A stretch of 64,000 nucleotides of DNA, from assembly GCF_004349105.1 (NCBI RefSeq), contig NZ_SMLB01000020.1:35475-99474 (forward strand), read 5' to 3'. The translations under genes and the position numbers were made by a program. The DNA comes from Jiangella aurantiaca (lineage in GTDB: Bacteria; Actinomycetota; Actinomycetes; Jiangellales; Jiangellaceae). How positions within the stretch are numbered: position 1 is the stretch's first letter; every line of letters starts with the position of its first letter. The notes beneath the pieces are model-generated. The model saw nothing but the letters and a program-made list of their open reading frames with translations, searched no databases and had not been told where the DNA came from. This document shows positions 53,411 through 60,721 of this stretch, in pieces.

Positions 53411-53465
53411 GGGGGCGGGGCCGATCACGGCCGCAGGCGTTCACGCCACCGCACGACGTCGCAGG

Positions 53466-53984
53466 TCAGCGAGGTGCGCGTTCGGCGATGCGACGGGCCG
53501 CGGCGACGTAGCGGCGGGTGGCGATCGCCTGCGCGGCGCGGGTGAGCGGCCCGCCGAGGCGGGCGTACCAGGCGGCCGCGCGGCTGAACGCCGTCACCGT
53601 GAACCAGACGTCGTCGTGGTCGTCGAGCTCGACGACGAAGGACTCCTCGCCGCGCTCCGGGTGACCGGGCAGCGTCCCGTAGGCATATCCGCCCCGGCGG
53701 TCCTCGTCGAGCACCCAGACCACCTTGCACGGGATCCGCAGGAGCCGCACGGGGCCGAGCCCCAGCGTGCTGGTCACCCGGACGCCCGCCGCTGCCCGCG
53801 GCTGTGACGTCGTGACGCGCAGGCCGATGCTGCGATGCAGGTCGAACGTGACGACGCCCTCGACCACGGCGGCGAAGGCGGCCCGGCCGTGGCCGACGCG
53901 CTCACGGACCCGGGCGTGGTGGTAGCCGGGCGGCAGCGGCCCGCCGTCGGCGGTGGCGCCGACCTCGGGATAGGTGAAGGACAT
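53466..53984 (-). CDS. DUF1990-family protein
   Basis: This 172-residue protein starts at the ATG at 53984 (MSFTYPEVGATADGG). It has YHHARVRERVGHGRAAFAAV, VWVLDEDRRGGYAYGTLPGH and FSRAAAWYARLGGPLTRAAQ, the blocks of DUF1990. The fold is ligand-binding-like and the function unknown. It diverges from the second ECF41 locus. Confidence 0.88.
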   Translation of the reverse strand: MSFTYPEVGATADGGPLPPGYHHARVRERVGHGRAAFAAVVEGVVTFDLHRSIGLRVTTSQPRAAAGVRVTSTLGLGPVRLLRIPCKVVWVLDEDRRGGYAYGTLPGHPERGEESFVVELDDHDDVWFTVTAFSRAAAWYARLGGPLTRAAQAIATRRYVAAARRIAERAPR

Positions 53985-54010
53985 CACCGGCGACTCTGCC
54001 ACAGGCCAAG

Positions 54011-54064
54011 GCCGACCGCGAGGTCCCAGGCGGGCGGTGAGTTCCACGAGGGAAGGGGATCCAG
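54011..54064 (+). repeat. 53-bp dispersed repeat, copy 2
   Basis: It matches 24034-24086 with one gap, about 80 percent, starting with 18 identical bases and ending with a shared AGGGAA and CCAG. It sits in the divergent region between DUF1990 and the ECF41 promoter, whereas copy 1 sits between convergent stops, so a shared terminator role is unlikely. Confidence 0.65.
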
Positions 54065-54067
54065 GCA

Positions 54068-54094
54068 TGTCACAATCGCGCGCCGGTGCGTGTC
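54068..54094 (+). promoter_or_regulatory. ECF41 promoter of locus B
   Basis: TGTCACA (54068-54074) is an exact -35 match to the ECF41 consensus. After 16 bases TGTC (54091-54094) resembles the -10 CGTC. The start of transcription would fall next to the ATG at 54103, giving a nearly leaderless message. Confidence 0.6.
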
Positions 54095-54102
54095 TGGTGG
54101 GC

Positions 54103-54537
54103 ATGGCACGTATCTCGCTCGCACCGAAGCCCACCCTGGGCTACCGCCTGGTCCGGTTCGTCCTGCGCCGCCGCTATGGCGTCATGCTGGATCCGGTCGC
54201 CGCGGCCGCCCACCAGCCCTGGGGCGACTTCGGCTACTGGGCGAGCCACCACGCCGGCGTCGACCCGGCCGAGCTGCGCGCGGTGACCCACTGGCGCGAC
54301 AGCGACCTCTACTCTGCACTGGAGCGCCGGGTGATGGCCTACCCCGGGGCCATGACCGCCACGCCGCCGGAGGTGACCGACCAGATGGTGGCCGAGCTGC
54401 GGGTCGACCTCCGCGACGCCGAGCCGGTCGAGCTGACGGCGACAGTCGCGCTGGAGGACCTGCGCAACCGCAACAACGCCGCGCTCGGGCTGACCGGCCA
54501 GGGGTTCAAGGACCGCTGCGAGGTGCCGGCACCATGA
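54103..54537 (+). CDS. AhpD/CMD-like protein lacking its catalytic cysteines, B (ECF41 partner)
   Basis: This 144-residue protein begins MARISLAPKPTLGYRLVRFV. It matches ECF41-linked CMD proteins at both ends (FGYWASHHAGVDPAELRAVT, RVMAYPGAMTATPPEVTDQM, NNAALGLTGQGFKDRCEVPA). It is about 45 residues short, and the segment that normally holds Cys-x-x-Cys is replaced by AAHQPWGDFGYW. The only Cys is near the C-terminus. The deletion is in frame, so a stable protein without redox chemistry may be made. An ATG at 54067 is the alternative start but lies in the promoter. Confidence 0.75.
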   Translation: MARISLAPKPTLGYRLVRFVLRRRYGVMLDPVAAAAHQPWGDFGYWASHHAGVDPAELRAVTHWRDSDLYSALERRVMAYPGAMTATPPEVTDQMVAELRVDLRDAEPVELTATVALEDLRNRNNAALGLTGQGFKDRCEVPAP

Positions 54538-55436
54538 CCGACGATCCGTTCCAGCGGCATCGCGGGCTGCTGTTCACCGTCGCCTACGAGCTGCTCGGCA
54601 GCGTCGCCGACGCCGAGGACGTCGTGCAGGACACCTGGCTGCGCTGGTCCGCCGCCGACCGCTCCGACGTCGTCGAGCCGAAGGCGTACCTCGTGCGCAT
54701 CGCGACCCGGCTGGCGCTGAACCGGCTGCGCACGCTGCGGTCCCGGCGCGAGACGTACGTCGGGCCGTGGCTGCCCGAGCCGCTGGCGACCGGTCCGGAC
54801 GCGGCCGGGCGCGTCGAGCTGACCGAGGACGTCTCGATGGCGATGCTGGTGGTCCTGGAGACGCTCACGCCGATCGAGCGGGCGGTGTTCGTGCTGCGTG
54901 AGGTGTTCGGGTTCGCGCACGCGGAGATCGCGACGGCGCTGGACCGCAGCGAGGCGTCGGTGCGGCAGGTCGCGCACCGGGCCCGCGAGCACGTCCAGGC
55001 GCGGCGGCCGCGCTTCGACGCCGACCCGGAGCAGCGGCGCGCCGTCACCGAGCGGTTCCTGCGCGCCACCGCCGAGGGGAACCTGGCCGAGCTGCTGGAA
55101 GTGCTGGCGCCCGACGTCGTCATGGTGAACGACACCGACGGGAAGACGCGTGCGGCCCGCCGCCCGATCGTCGGCAGGGACAAGGTGGCACGGCTGCTCA
55201 CGGGCGCGGTGGTCCGCGCCGAGCTGGCCCTCTACCAGTGGGAGTACGCGGAGCTCAACGGCGAGCCGGGCGTCGTCGGCTGGCGGAACGGGCGCCTCGA
55301 CGTGGCGGGCCTCATCGAGACCGAGGACGGCCAGGTCGTGCGGCTGCTGGCGTTCCGGAACCCGGATCGGCTGACCGGTGTGCGGCGCGCGTGGGATGAA
55401 CGTCCCGCCCCGGCCGACCGGCATGGCGGATATTGA
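54534..55436 (+). CDS. ECF41 (SigJ-like) sigma factor with SnoaL-like tail, B
   Basis: This 300-residue protein overlaps the CMD-like gene by ATGA. Region 2 is LLFTVAYELLGSVADAEDVV, the linker WLPEP, region 4 VFGFAHAEIATALDRSEASV. The SnoaL-like tail has DTDGKTRAARRPIVG and NPDRLTGV, the ECF41 motifs. Residues after about 285 (RPAPADRHGGY) form a short extra tail. It probably transcribes its own operon from the promoter at 54068. Confidence 0.92.
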   Translation: MTDDPFQRHRGLLFTVAYELLGSVADAEDVVQDTWLRWSAADRSDVVEPKAYLVRIATRLALNRLRTLRSRRETYVGPWLPEPLATGPDAAGRVELTEDVSMAMLVVLETLTPIERAVFVLREVFGFAHAEIATALDRSEASVRQVAHRAREHVQARRPRFDADPEQRRAVTERFLRATAEGNLAELLEVLAPDVVMVNDTDGKTRAARRPIVGRDKVARLLTGAVVRAELALYQWEYAELNGEPGVVGWRNGRLDVAGLIETEDGQVVRLLAFRNPDRLTGVRRAWDERPAPADRHGGY

Positions 55437-55511
55437 CACAACCCGATGCCGGGCGGCCGGATGCCGGGACGTTTAGGTGGTGTTTTACGGCTATTTCAGA
55501 ATGGCGACGGC

Positions 55512-55736
55512 TCAGAGCCGGGTCACCTTCGGGTTCGGCAGAGCGATGCGGCGTACCGCGGTGCCGAAATCGACGTGTACCTCGTGGTCGCCGGGCACGC
55601 TGACAACGCGGCCAAGACCGTGACGGTCATGAGTGAGCAGGTCATTCACGGAGAACTTCTCGACGGGGGGCGGTGCGATGGGGCGGAACGGACTCGAAGG
55701 AAAAACAGGCCTCGCGGCCGGTGTACGAGAGGTCAT
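55512..55736 (-). CDS. Small conserved actinobacterial protein
   Basis: This 74-residue protein ends in a conserved-looking basic barrel: KFSVNDLLTHDRHGLGRVVS, then EVHVDFGTAVRRIALPNPKV. The VNDxVxHxxxGxGxVxxV pattern resembles the N-terminus of CarD-like or KOW-type SH3 folds, so nucleic-acid or polymerase contact is possible. An unusually good promoter lies 30 bp upstream (55766-55795). The ATG at 55736 is the likely start. Confidence 0.7.
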   Translation of the reverse strand: MTSRTPAARPVFPSSPFRPIAPPPVEKFSVNDLLTHDRHGLGRVVSVPGDHEVHVDFGTAVRRIALPNPKVTRL

Positions 55737-55765
55737 TCCGTCAGTCTGCCGCTCGGGAGAGCCGT

Positions 55766-55795
55766 TGTGTAGCCCTCTTTGGAAGACTATGTCAA
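55766..55795 (-). promoter_or_regulatory. Promoter of the 74-residue protein gene
   Basis: On the minus strand TTGACA (55790-55795), 18 bases, TACACA (55766-55771). The -35 is a perfect match. The transcript would start about 22 bases before the ATG at 55736. The remaining bases between 55796 and 55875 show nothing. Confidence 0.6.
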
Positions 55796-55875
55796 CTCTT
55801 GACCATCAGTTCGGCGGGCAGCGTTGAACACCTGTTCCCCGTCGTCCGGCACGCTGCCGTGACAGCACCGAACGG

Positions 55876-56817
55876 CTAGGACACGGTGTCGGAGACCCGC
55901 GTCGAGACGGCTCGGGCGGAGGCCGGACGAGCAGCCTGCGGCGGGCGGCTGGCGATCTGATGCGCGACCAGGACCGCGGCGAACGCGAGCGCCGTCGCGG
56001 CCACGACGCCGAGCGCCGCGCCCACGTACGCCGTCGCCAGGTCCGACCGCTCGGTGACCGCGCCGGCGGTGTTCAGCATGTCGCGGGTGCGCAGCAGCGC
56101 CGACGCGGCCATGGCGCCGGCGACGCCGGCCGCCGCGACGAACAGACCCGTCACGACCGCCGTCGGGGCGTTGCCGACCGGCGGCGACGGCATCCGCTCG
56201 GGGCTGCTCAACGAGGTGAGCACGGTCGCCAGCCCGGCCCAGGCCAGCACGACCGTGACCGCGGCGACGACGTCGGACGGCCGGTGCCAGCCGCCGACCA
56301 TGGTCGAGACGCCGGTGACGGCGGTGTGCCCGGCGCCGACGATCGCGACCGCCGGCCGGGCCCGCCGGGGCACCACCAGAACCAGTGCGGCCGCGACGCT
56401 GGCCGCGACCGTGGTGTGCCCGCTGGGCAGCGAGTTGCCCAGCGGCCCGGTGTCATCGGCCAGACGCGGCCGGTCGAGGACGACGCGCTTGAGCACTTGG
56501 GTGGTGAGGTTGGCGCCGCCGACCAGCACGATGACCTGCAACGCCAGCAGCCACCGTTGCCGCAGCAGCGCGATCAGCGCCACGGCGCCGAGCACCACCA
56601 CGACGAACGGCACCGACACGACGTCGAGCACTCGCTCCGCGCCGGACCACAACGTGGACCGGCCGATCCCGGAGCCGCGGAACGCGACCTGATCGATCCG
56701 CTGCCCCACGGCGGTGTCGACGAACCACCGCCAGATCGCCCAGGTGCCCAGGGTGCCGGCCACGAACATCAGCAGGCCGAGGACGACACCTCCGGGCCGG
56801 GGCGGGTAGGGGCGCAT
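55876..56817 (-). CDS. PAP2-family phosphatase, membrane
   Basis: This 313-residue protein has about seven membrane helices. PAP2 motifs are KRVVLDRPRL, NSLPSGHTTVAASVA and STMVGGWHRPSDVVAA. The third motif has Ser-Thr where the canonical form has Ser-Arg, which is common in this actinobacterial subgroup but may change activity. An extra C-terminal pair of helices follows residue 210. Likely substrates are lipid or isoprenoid phosphates. Confidence 0.85.
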   Translation of the reverse strand: MRPYPPRPGGVVLGLLMFVAGTLGTWAIWRWFVDTAVGQRIDQVAFRGSGIGRSTLWSGAERVLDVVSVPFVVVVLGAVALIALLRQRWLLALQVIVLVGGANLTTQVLKRVVLDRPRLADDTGPLGNSLPSGHTTVAASVAAALVLVVPRRARPAVAIVGAGHTAVTGVSTMVGGWHRPSDVVAAVTVVLAWAGLATVLTSLSSPERMPSPPVGNAPTAVVTGLFVAAAGVAGAMAASALLRTRDMLNTAGAVTERSDLATAYVGAALGVVAATALAFAAVLVAHQIASRPPQAARPASARAVSTRVSDTVS

Positions 56818-56871
56818 GCTCCGAGGGTAGTCAGACTTCCTGTGAATCCCGCCGGACCGACCCGCCAGGGC

Positions 56872-58035
56872 TCACCGCACCTTCGCGAAGAACGCCCTGA
56901 TGTCCGCGGCGTGCCCGGCCGGCTCCTCCATCGCGATGAAGTGATGCCGGCCCGGGTTGCCTTCGGGCCAATGCGCGATCGTGTTGTCGCGCTCGGCCAG
57001 CCGCCGCATCAGCGCCGACCCGCCGCCGTAGACGCCTGAGGGCACCGCCCGCTGCCCCTTCGGCCACTCGAAGCGGGCGCCGCCGTCGCCGCCGGCCAGT
57101 CCTTCATACATCGGCCACGACGACGTCGCGGCGGTCTTCGTGAACCAGTAGACGCTGACGTTGTCGAGGAACAGGTCGCGGTCGATGACGTCGAAGAGCG
57201 GCTGGCCGGACATGGAGAACTCCTGGAACTTGTGCGCGTGCCAGGCCAGCAGCGCCACCGGCGAGTCGTGCCAGCCGTGCCCGAACGTCTGCGGCGCGAC
57301 CCGCAGCAGCGCGTGGTGGTCTACGCCGCCGGACATCCACTGCTGCATCAGATCCCACTCGGCCCGCTCCGCCTCGGTCATGCCGGGCACGTCGTCTTCG
57401 GTCGGGAAGCCGAAGCCGCCGTCGATGTGCACGCCGACGACGCGGTCCGGGTGCCGCCGGGCCAGCTCCGGCGCGACGTACGCGCCGAGGTCGCCGCCCT
57501 GCGCCCCGTACCGGTCGTAGCCGAGGCGCGCCATCAGCTCGGAGAACAGCCCGGCCACGGAGCCGACACCGAACCCCGTCGTATGCGGCGCACCGGAGAA
57601 CCCGAACCCGGGCATGGACGGCACGACGACGTGGAACGCCTGCGCCGGGTCGCCGCCGTGCGCCCGCGGGTCGGTGAGCAGCGGGATCGTGCGGACGAAC
57701 TCGACGAACGAGTTCGGCCAGCCGTGCGCCAGGACCAGCGGCAGCGCGTCCGGTTCCGGCGAGCGCACGTGCAGATAGTGCAGGCCCAGCCCATCGATCT
57801 CGTCGATGAACTGCGGGAACGTGTTGAGCCGGGCCTCGCGGGCGCGCCAGTCGTAGCCGGTGCGCCAGTACTCGGCGAGGTCGCGCAGCCAGTCGGTGGG
57901 CACGCCGCGGTCCCACCCGTCGCCGGGCAGTTGCGGCGTCCACCGCGTACGGGCCAGCCGATCGTGCAGGTCGTCGAGGTCGGACTGGGGGATGGAGATC
58001 TGGAAAGGAAACATGTCCTTGACGATAGGAGGCAT
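56872..58035 (-). CDS. Epoxide hydrolase (EHN-alpha/beta type)
   Basis: This 387-residue protein has the epoxide-hydrolase N-terminal domain (FQISIPQSDLDDLHDRLART) and an alpha/beta-hydrolase core. The oxyanion motif is HGWP (104-107), the nucleophile Asp182 in YGAQGGDLGAYVA, and the catalytic His probably that in HHFIAMEEPAGHA. No signal peptide is present. Starts at 58035 and 58014 are both possible. It diverges from a WYL regulator over a 42-bp gap. Confidence 0.92.
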   Translation of the reverse strand: MPPIVKDMFPFQISIPQSDLDDLHDRLARTRWTPQLPGDGWDRGVPTDWLRDLAEYWRTGYDWRAREARLNTFPQFIDEIDGLGLHYLHVRSPEPDALPLVLAHGWPNSFVEFVRTIPLLTDPRAHGGDPAQAFHVVVPSMPGFGFSGAPHTTGFGVGSVAGLFSELMARLGYDRYGAQGGDLGAYVAPELARRHPDRVVGVHIDGGFGFPTEDDVPGMTEAERAEWDLMQQWMSGGVDHHALLRVAPQTFGHGWHDSPVALLAWHAHKFQEFSMSGQPLFDVIDRDLFLDNVSVYWFTKTAATSSWPMYEGLAGGDGGARFEWPKGQRAVPSGVYGGGSALMRRLAERDNTIAHWPEGNPGRHHFIAMEEPAGHAADIRAFFAKVR

Positions 58036-58056
58036 CTAGGTCTGTTCTTGTCCTAG
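58036..58056. promoter_or_regulatory. Possible WYL-regulator operator
   Basis: CTAGG and CCTAG are inverted around 11 bases in the 42-bp divergent gap between the epoxide hydrolase and WYL genes. The arms are short, so this is tentative. Confidence 0.35.
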
Positions 58057-58077
58057 TTCTGCGGCATTCTGGGATTC

Positions 58078-59055
58078 ATGACCGACACGCCGGCCCGCCT
58101 CCTCGCCCTGCTGTCCCTGTTGCAGACGCCGCGCGAGTGGCCCGGCAGCGAGCTGGCGCGGCGGCTGGGCGTCAGCCCGCGCACCGTCCGCCGCGACGTC
58201 GACCGGCTGCGCGACCTGGGCTATCCGGTCGAGGCGACGCTGGGGGCGGCCGGTGGCTACCGGCTGGTCGCGGGCACCGCACTGCCGCCGTTGCTGCTCG
58301 ACGACGAGGAGGCAGTAGCGATCGCGGTGGGGCTGCGGGCGGCCGCCGGGTCCGCGGTCGCAGGCATCGAGGAGGCGTCGGTGCGGGCACTGGGCAAGCT
58401 CGAGCAGGTGCTGCCGAGCCGGCTGCGGCACCGGGTGCGGACGCTCGGCGCGGCGACGTTGCCGATCGGCGGCGACGGCCCGGCGGTCGACCCGGAGGTG
58501 CTGACGGCGCTCGCCGGCGCCGCCGCGACGCGCGAGCGGGTGCGGTTCCGCTACACCGCCGGCGACACCGCGGAGTCCGGGCGGCTGGCCGAGCCGCTGC
58601 GGCTGGTCCCGTCCGGCCGCCGCTGGTATCTCGTCGGCTGGGACGTCGACCGCGCCGACTGGCGGACGTACCGGGTGGACCGGATCACCCGGGTGCAGCC
58701 GACCGGGGTGCGGGTGCGCGAGGAGCGGGCGCTGCCGGCCGCCGACGCCGCGGCCTACGTCGCCGGGCGGCGCACCGACTGGGGGACGCCGGAGCTGCGC
58801 GTGGTGGTGTCGTTCGACGCCCCGGTGACCGCGGTAGCCGGCCGCCTCGGCGACGCGCCCGGGCAGGTCGTGGCGGTGGACGACGCGCGGTGCCGGCTGG
58901 ACGCGCGCCGCGACGACTCGATGGAGTGGCTGGCGAACCGCCTGGTGGCGCTGGGCTGTGCGTTCACCGTCGAACGCCCGGCCGCACTGGCCGCCGCCGT
59001 CCGTGCGCTCGCCGAGCGTGCGGCCGCCGCCGTCGCCGGCCGACCCAGAAGTTGA
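58078..59055 (+). CDS. WYL-domain regulator (YafY/DeoR-like), paralogue 2
   Basis: This 325-residue protein has the same plan as the regulator at 34561 and similar wording: RLGVSPRTVRRDVDRLRDLG for the helix-turn-helix and RLVPSGRRWYLVGWDVDRAD for the WYL core. It probably controls the divergent epoxide hydrolase. Its TGA stop (59053-59055) lies inside the left arm of the 72-bp palindrome copy 3, which therefore supplies the end of the gene. Confidence 0.9.
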   Translation: MTDTPARLLALLSLLQTPREWPGSELARRLGVSPRTVRRDVDRLRDLGYPVEATLGAAGGYRLVAGTALPPLLLDDEEAVAIAVGLRAAAGSAVAGIEEASVRALGKLEQVLPSRLRHRVRTLGAATLPIGGDGPAVDPEVLTALAGAAATRERVRFRYTAGDTAESGRLAEPLRLVPSGRRWYLVGWDVDRADWRTYRVDRITRVQPTGVRVREERALPAADAAAYVAGRRTDWGTPELRVVVSFDAPVTAVAGRLGDAPGQVVAVDDARCRLDARRDDSMEWLANRLVALGCAFTVERPAALAAAVRALAERAAAAVAGRPRS

Positions 59056-59122
59056 TCTTGGAGTAGAGCGGCCAATACTGGGTGCAATGTCCGATAGATG
59101 GCCGCTTTACTCCAAGATCAAC
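59051..59122 (-). repeat. 72-bp dispersed palindrome, copy 3 (variant stem)
   Basis: The arms are 59051-59074 and 59099-59122. The outer GTTGATCTTGGAGT is as in the other copies, but the inner stem changes from TTGTTCGG to AGAGCGG on one side and correspondingly on the other, leaving one G-T (G-U) pair. The loop reads as in copy 2, so this copy is inverted relative to copy 1. Confidence 0.9.
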
Positions 59123-59182
59123 TCGGGAGGGGCTATCAGCGGGGGGACCGAGATCGCCAGGCGGGCGGCGCCCGGCGCCCAA

Positions 59183-59193
59183 TAGTCATACAA
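59183..59193. promoter_or_regulatory. GntR (FadR-type) operator before the galactonate operon
   Basis: TAGTCATACAA read on the minus strand is TTGTATGACTA, an exact fit to the FadR-subfamily pattern TNGTNNNACNA. It ends 17 bp before the SDR start, where the GntR encoded at 60011 could repress. Confidence 0.65.
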
Positions 59194-59210
59194 GATGATT
59201 TGAGGTTAGG

Positions 59211-60014
59211 GTGTCGCTCGTGAGTGAGAGCGACACCGTCCTCGCGCCCCGTTACCGCGGCCGCGTCGCGCTGGTCACCGGGGCCGGTTCCGGCATCGGC
59301 GCGGCGACGGCGCGGCGCCTGGCCGCCGAAGGGGCGCACGTCGTGCTGGGCGACGTCAACGAAGGGCAGCTCGCCGCGGCCGCCGGAGCGGCCGCCGAGG
59401 CGGCGCGGTCGACGGGATTCGGCGGCGGCGCCGAGAGCGTCGTGCTGGACGTCGCCGACGAGGACGGCTGGGCGCGCGTCGCCGGGTGGCTGGACGACGG
59501 GCCCGGCCGACTGGACCTGCTGCACTCCAACGCCGCCATCGCGGTGATCGAGCCGGCCGACCGGCTGGCCGTCGCCGACTGGCACCGGCAGCTCGACGTC
59601 AACCTCACCGCCACGTTCCTCGCCGTACGCGCGCTCGTCGGGTTGGTGCGCGAGACCCGCGGGTCGATCGTCATCACGTCGTCGGTGCACGCGATGCGCG
59701 GGTTGCACGGCCGGCCGGCATACGCGGCCACGAAGGGCGCGCTGCTCTCGCTGGGCCGGCAGCTGGCCGCCGACTACGGCCCGCAGGTGCGCGTCAACGC
59801 CGTCGTGCCTGGCCCGATCATGTCGGCGGCCTGGGACGACGTCAGCGAGCCGGACCGCGAGCGGAGCATCCGCGCCACCACCCTGGCCCGGTTCGGCCGG
59901 CCCGACGAGGTGGCGGCCGCGGTGGCGTTCCTCGGCTCTGCCGACGCGTCCTACATCACCGGCGCCAACCTTGTCGTCGACGGCGGCTGGAGCATCACGG
60001 CGGACTCCGCGTGA
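59211..60014 (+). CDS. Short-chain dehydrogenase/reductase, probable sugar dehydrogenase
   Basis: This 267-residue protein has the NAD(P)-binding TGAGSGIG (residues 23-30), Asn-Ala-Ala (NAAI, 107-110), catalytic Ser157/158, Tyr171 and Lys175, and the C-terminal YITGANLVVDGGWS. It heads the operon with GntR and galactonate dehydratase, so it may oxidise galactose or a related sugar to the aldonate or lactone (inference). GTG at 59211 has GAGG upstream; a GTG three codons later is possible. Confidence 0.88.
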   Translation: MSLVSESDTVLAPRYRGRVALVTGAGSGIGAATARRLAAEGAHVVLGDVNEGQLAAAAGAAAEAARSTGFGGGAESVVLDVADEDGWARVAGWLDDGPGRLDLLHSNAAIAVIEPADRLAVADWHRQLDVNLTATFLAVRALVGLVRETRGSIVITSSVHAMRGLHGRPAYAATKGALLSLGRQLAADYGPQVRVNAVVPGPIMSAAWDDVSEPDRERSIRATTLARFGRPDEVAAAVAFLGSADASYITGANLVVDGGWSITADSA

Positions 60015-60721
60015 GCGGCTCGCCCTTCCGCGGTATCCACGGCGCCGTGGTCGCGCACCTCGGCGAGCTGATCGTCCGCGGCGACGTCTCGCCCGGCGAG
60101 CCGCTGGACCCTGTCCGGCTGGAGGGGGAACTGGGCGTCAGCCGCACCGTGGTCCGCGAGGCGCTGCGTGTCCTGGCCGCCAAGGGCATGGTCGACGCCC
60201 GGCCGAAGCGCGGCACCATCGTCCGCCCGCGCGAGGAGTGGGCCCTGCTCGACGCCGATGTGCTGCGGTGGCAGGCGCAGAACCGCGCTGACGACGCGTT
60301 CCTGTCCGACCTCGCCGAGGTGCGCGACATCGTCGAGCCGGCCGGCGCGCGGCTGGCGGCGGCCCGGCGGACGGATGGCGACCTCGCGACGTTGCGCGAC
60401 GCGCTCGCGATCATGGCCGATCCGGACGCCTCCGTCGACGCCGTCATCGAGGCGGACCTGGTGTTCCACCGGGCGCTGCTGGCCGCCGCGCACAATGAGC
60501 TGCTGTGGCAGATGGAGCAGGTCATCGCGACCGGCCTGCGCGCCCGCGACCTGCTGGTGTACGGCCGCGGTCCGTGGACGGAGAGCGTCCCCGCCCACCG
60601 CGCCGTTCTCGACGCCGTCGCCGCCGGGGACGCCGGCGGCGCCGAGCGCGCCGTCCGCGACCTGCTGGCGCAGGCCGACCGCGACGTCCGGGCGATCACG
60701 TCCGGGAAGGAGTCCGAGTGA
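60011..60721 (+). CDS. GntR-family regulator, FCD (FadR-like) subgroup
   Basis: This 236-residue protein starts with GTG 60011, overlapping the SDR stop. The winged helix is LEGELGVSRTVVREALRVLA with RGTIVRPREEWALLD as the wing. The FCD effector domain has DLAEVRDIVEPAGARLAA, DLVFHRALLAAAHNELLWQM and HRAVLDAVAAGDAGGAERAV, giving the Asp/His metal site. It probably represses its own operon through the site at 59183 and is released by an aldonate or KDPGal. Confidence 0.92.
   Translation: MSGSPFRGIHGAVVAHLGELIVRGDVSPGEPLDPVRLEGELGVSRTVVREALRVLAAKGMVDARPKRGTIVRPREEWALLDADVLRWQAQNRADDAFLSDLAEVRDIVEPAGARLAAARRTDGDLATLRDALAIMADPDASVDAVIEADLVFHRALLAAAHNELLWQMEQVIATGLRARDLLVYGRGPWTESVPAHRAVLDAVAAGDAGGAERAVRDLLAQADRDVRAITSGKESE

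Noticed and set aside
54067..54102. ATG at 54067 as start of the second CMD-like gene
   Set aside because: It overlaps an exact ECF41 -35 element, and family members begin at the MARISL position (54103).
56204..56360. Non-canonical PAP2 motif as evidence of an inactive enzyme
   Set aside because: Ser-Thr instead of Ser-Arg recurs in actinobacterial PAP2 proteins with otherwise intact motifs, so inactivity is not supported.
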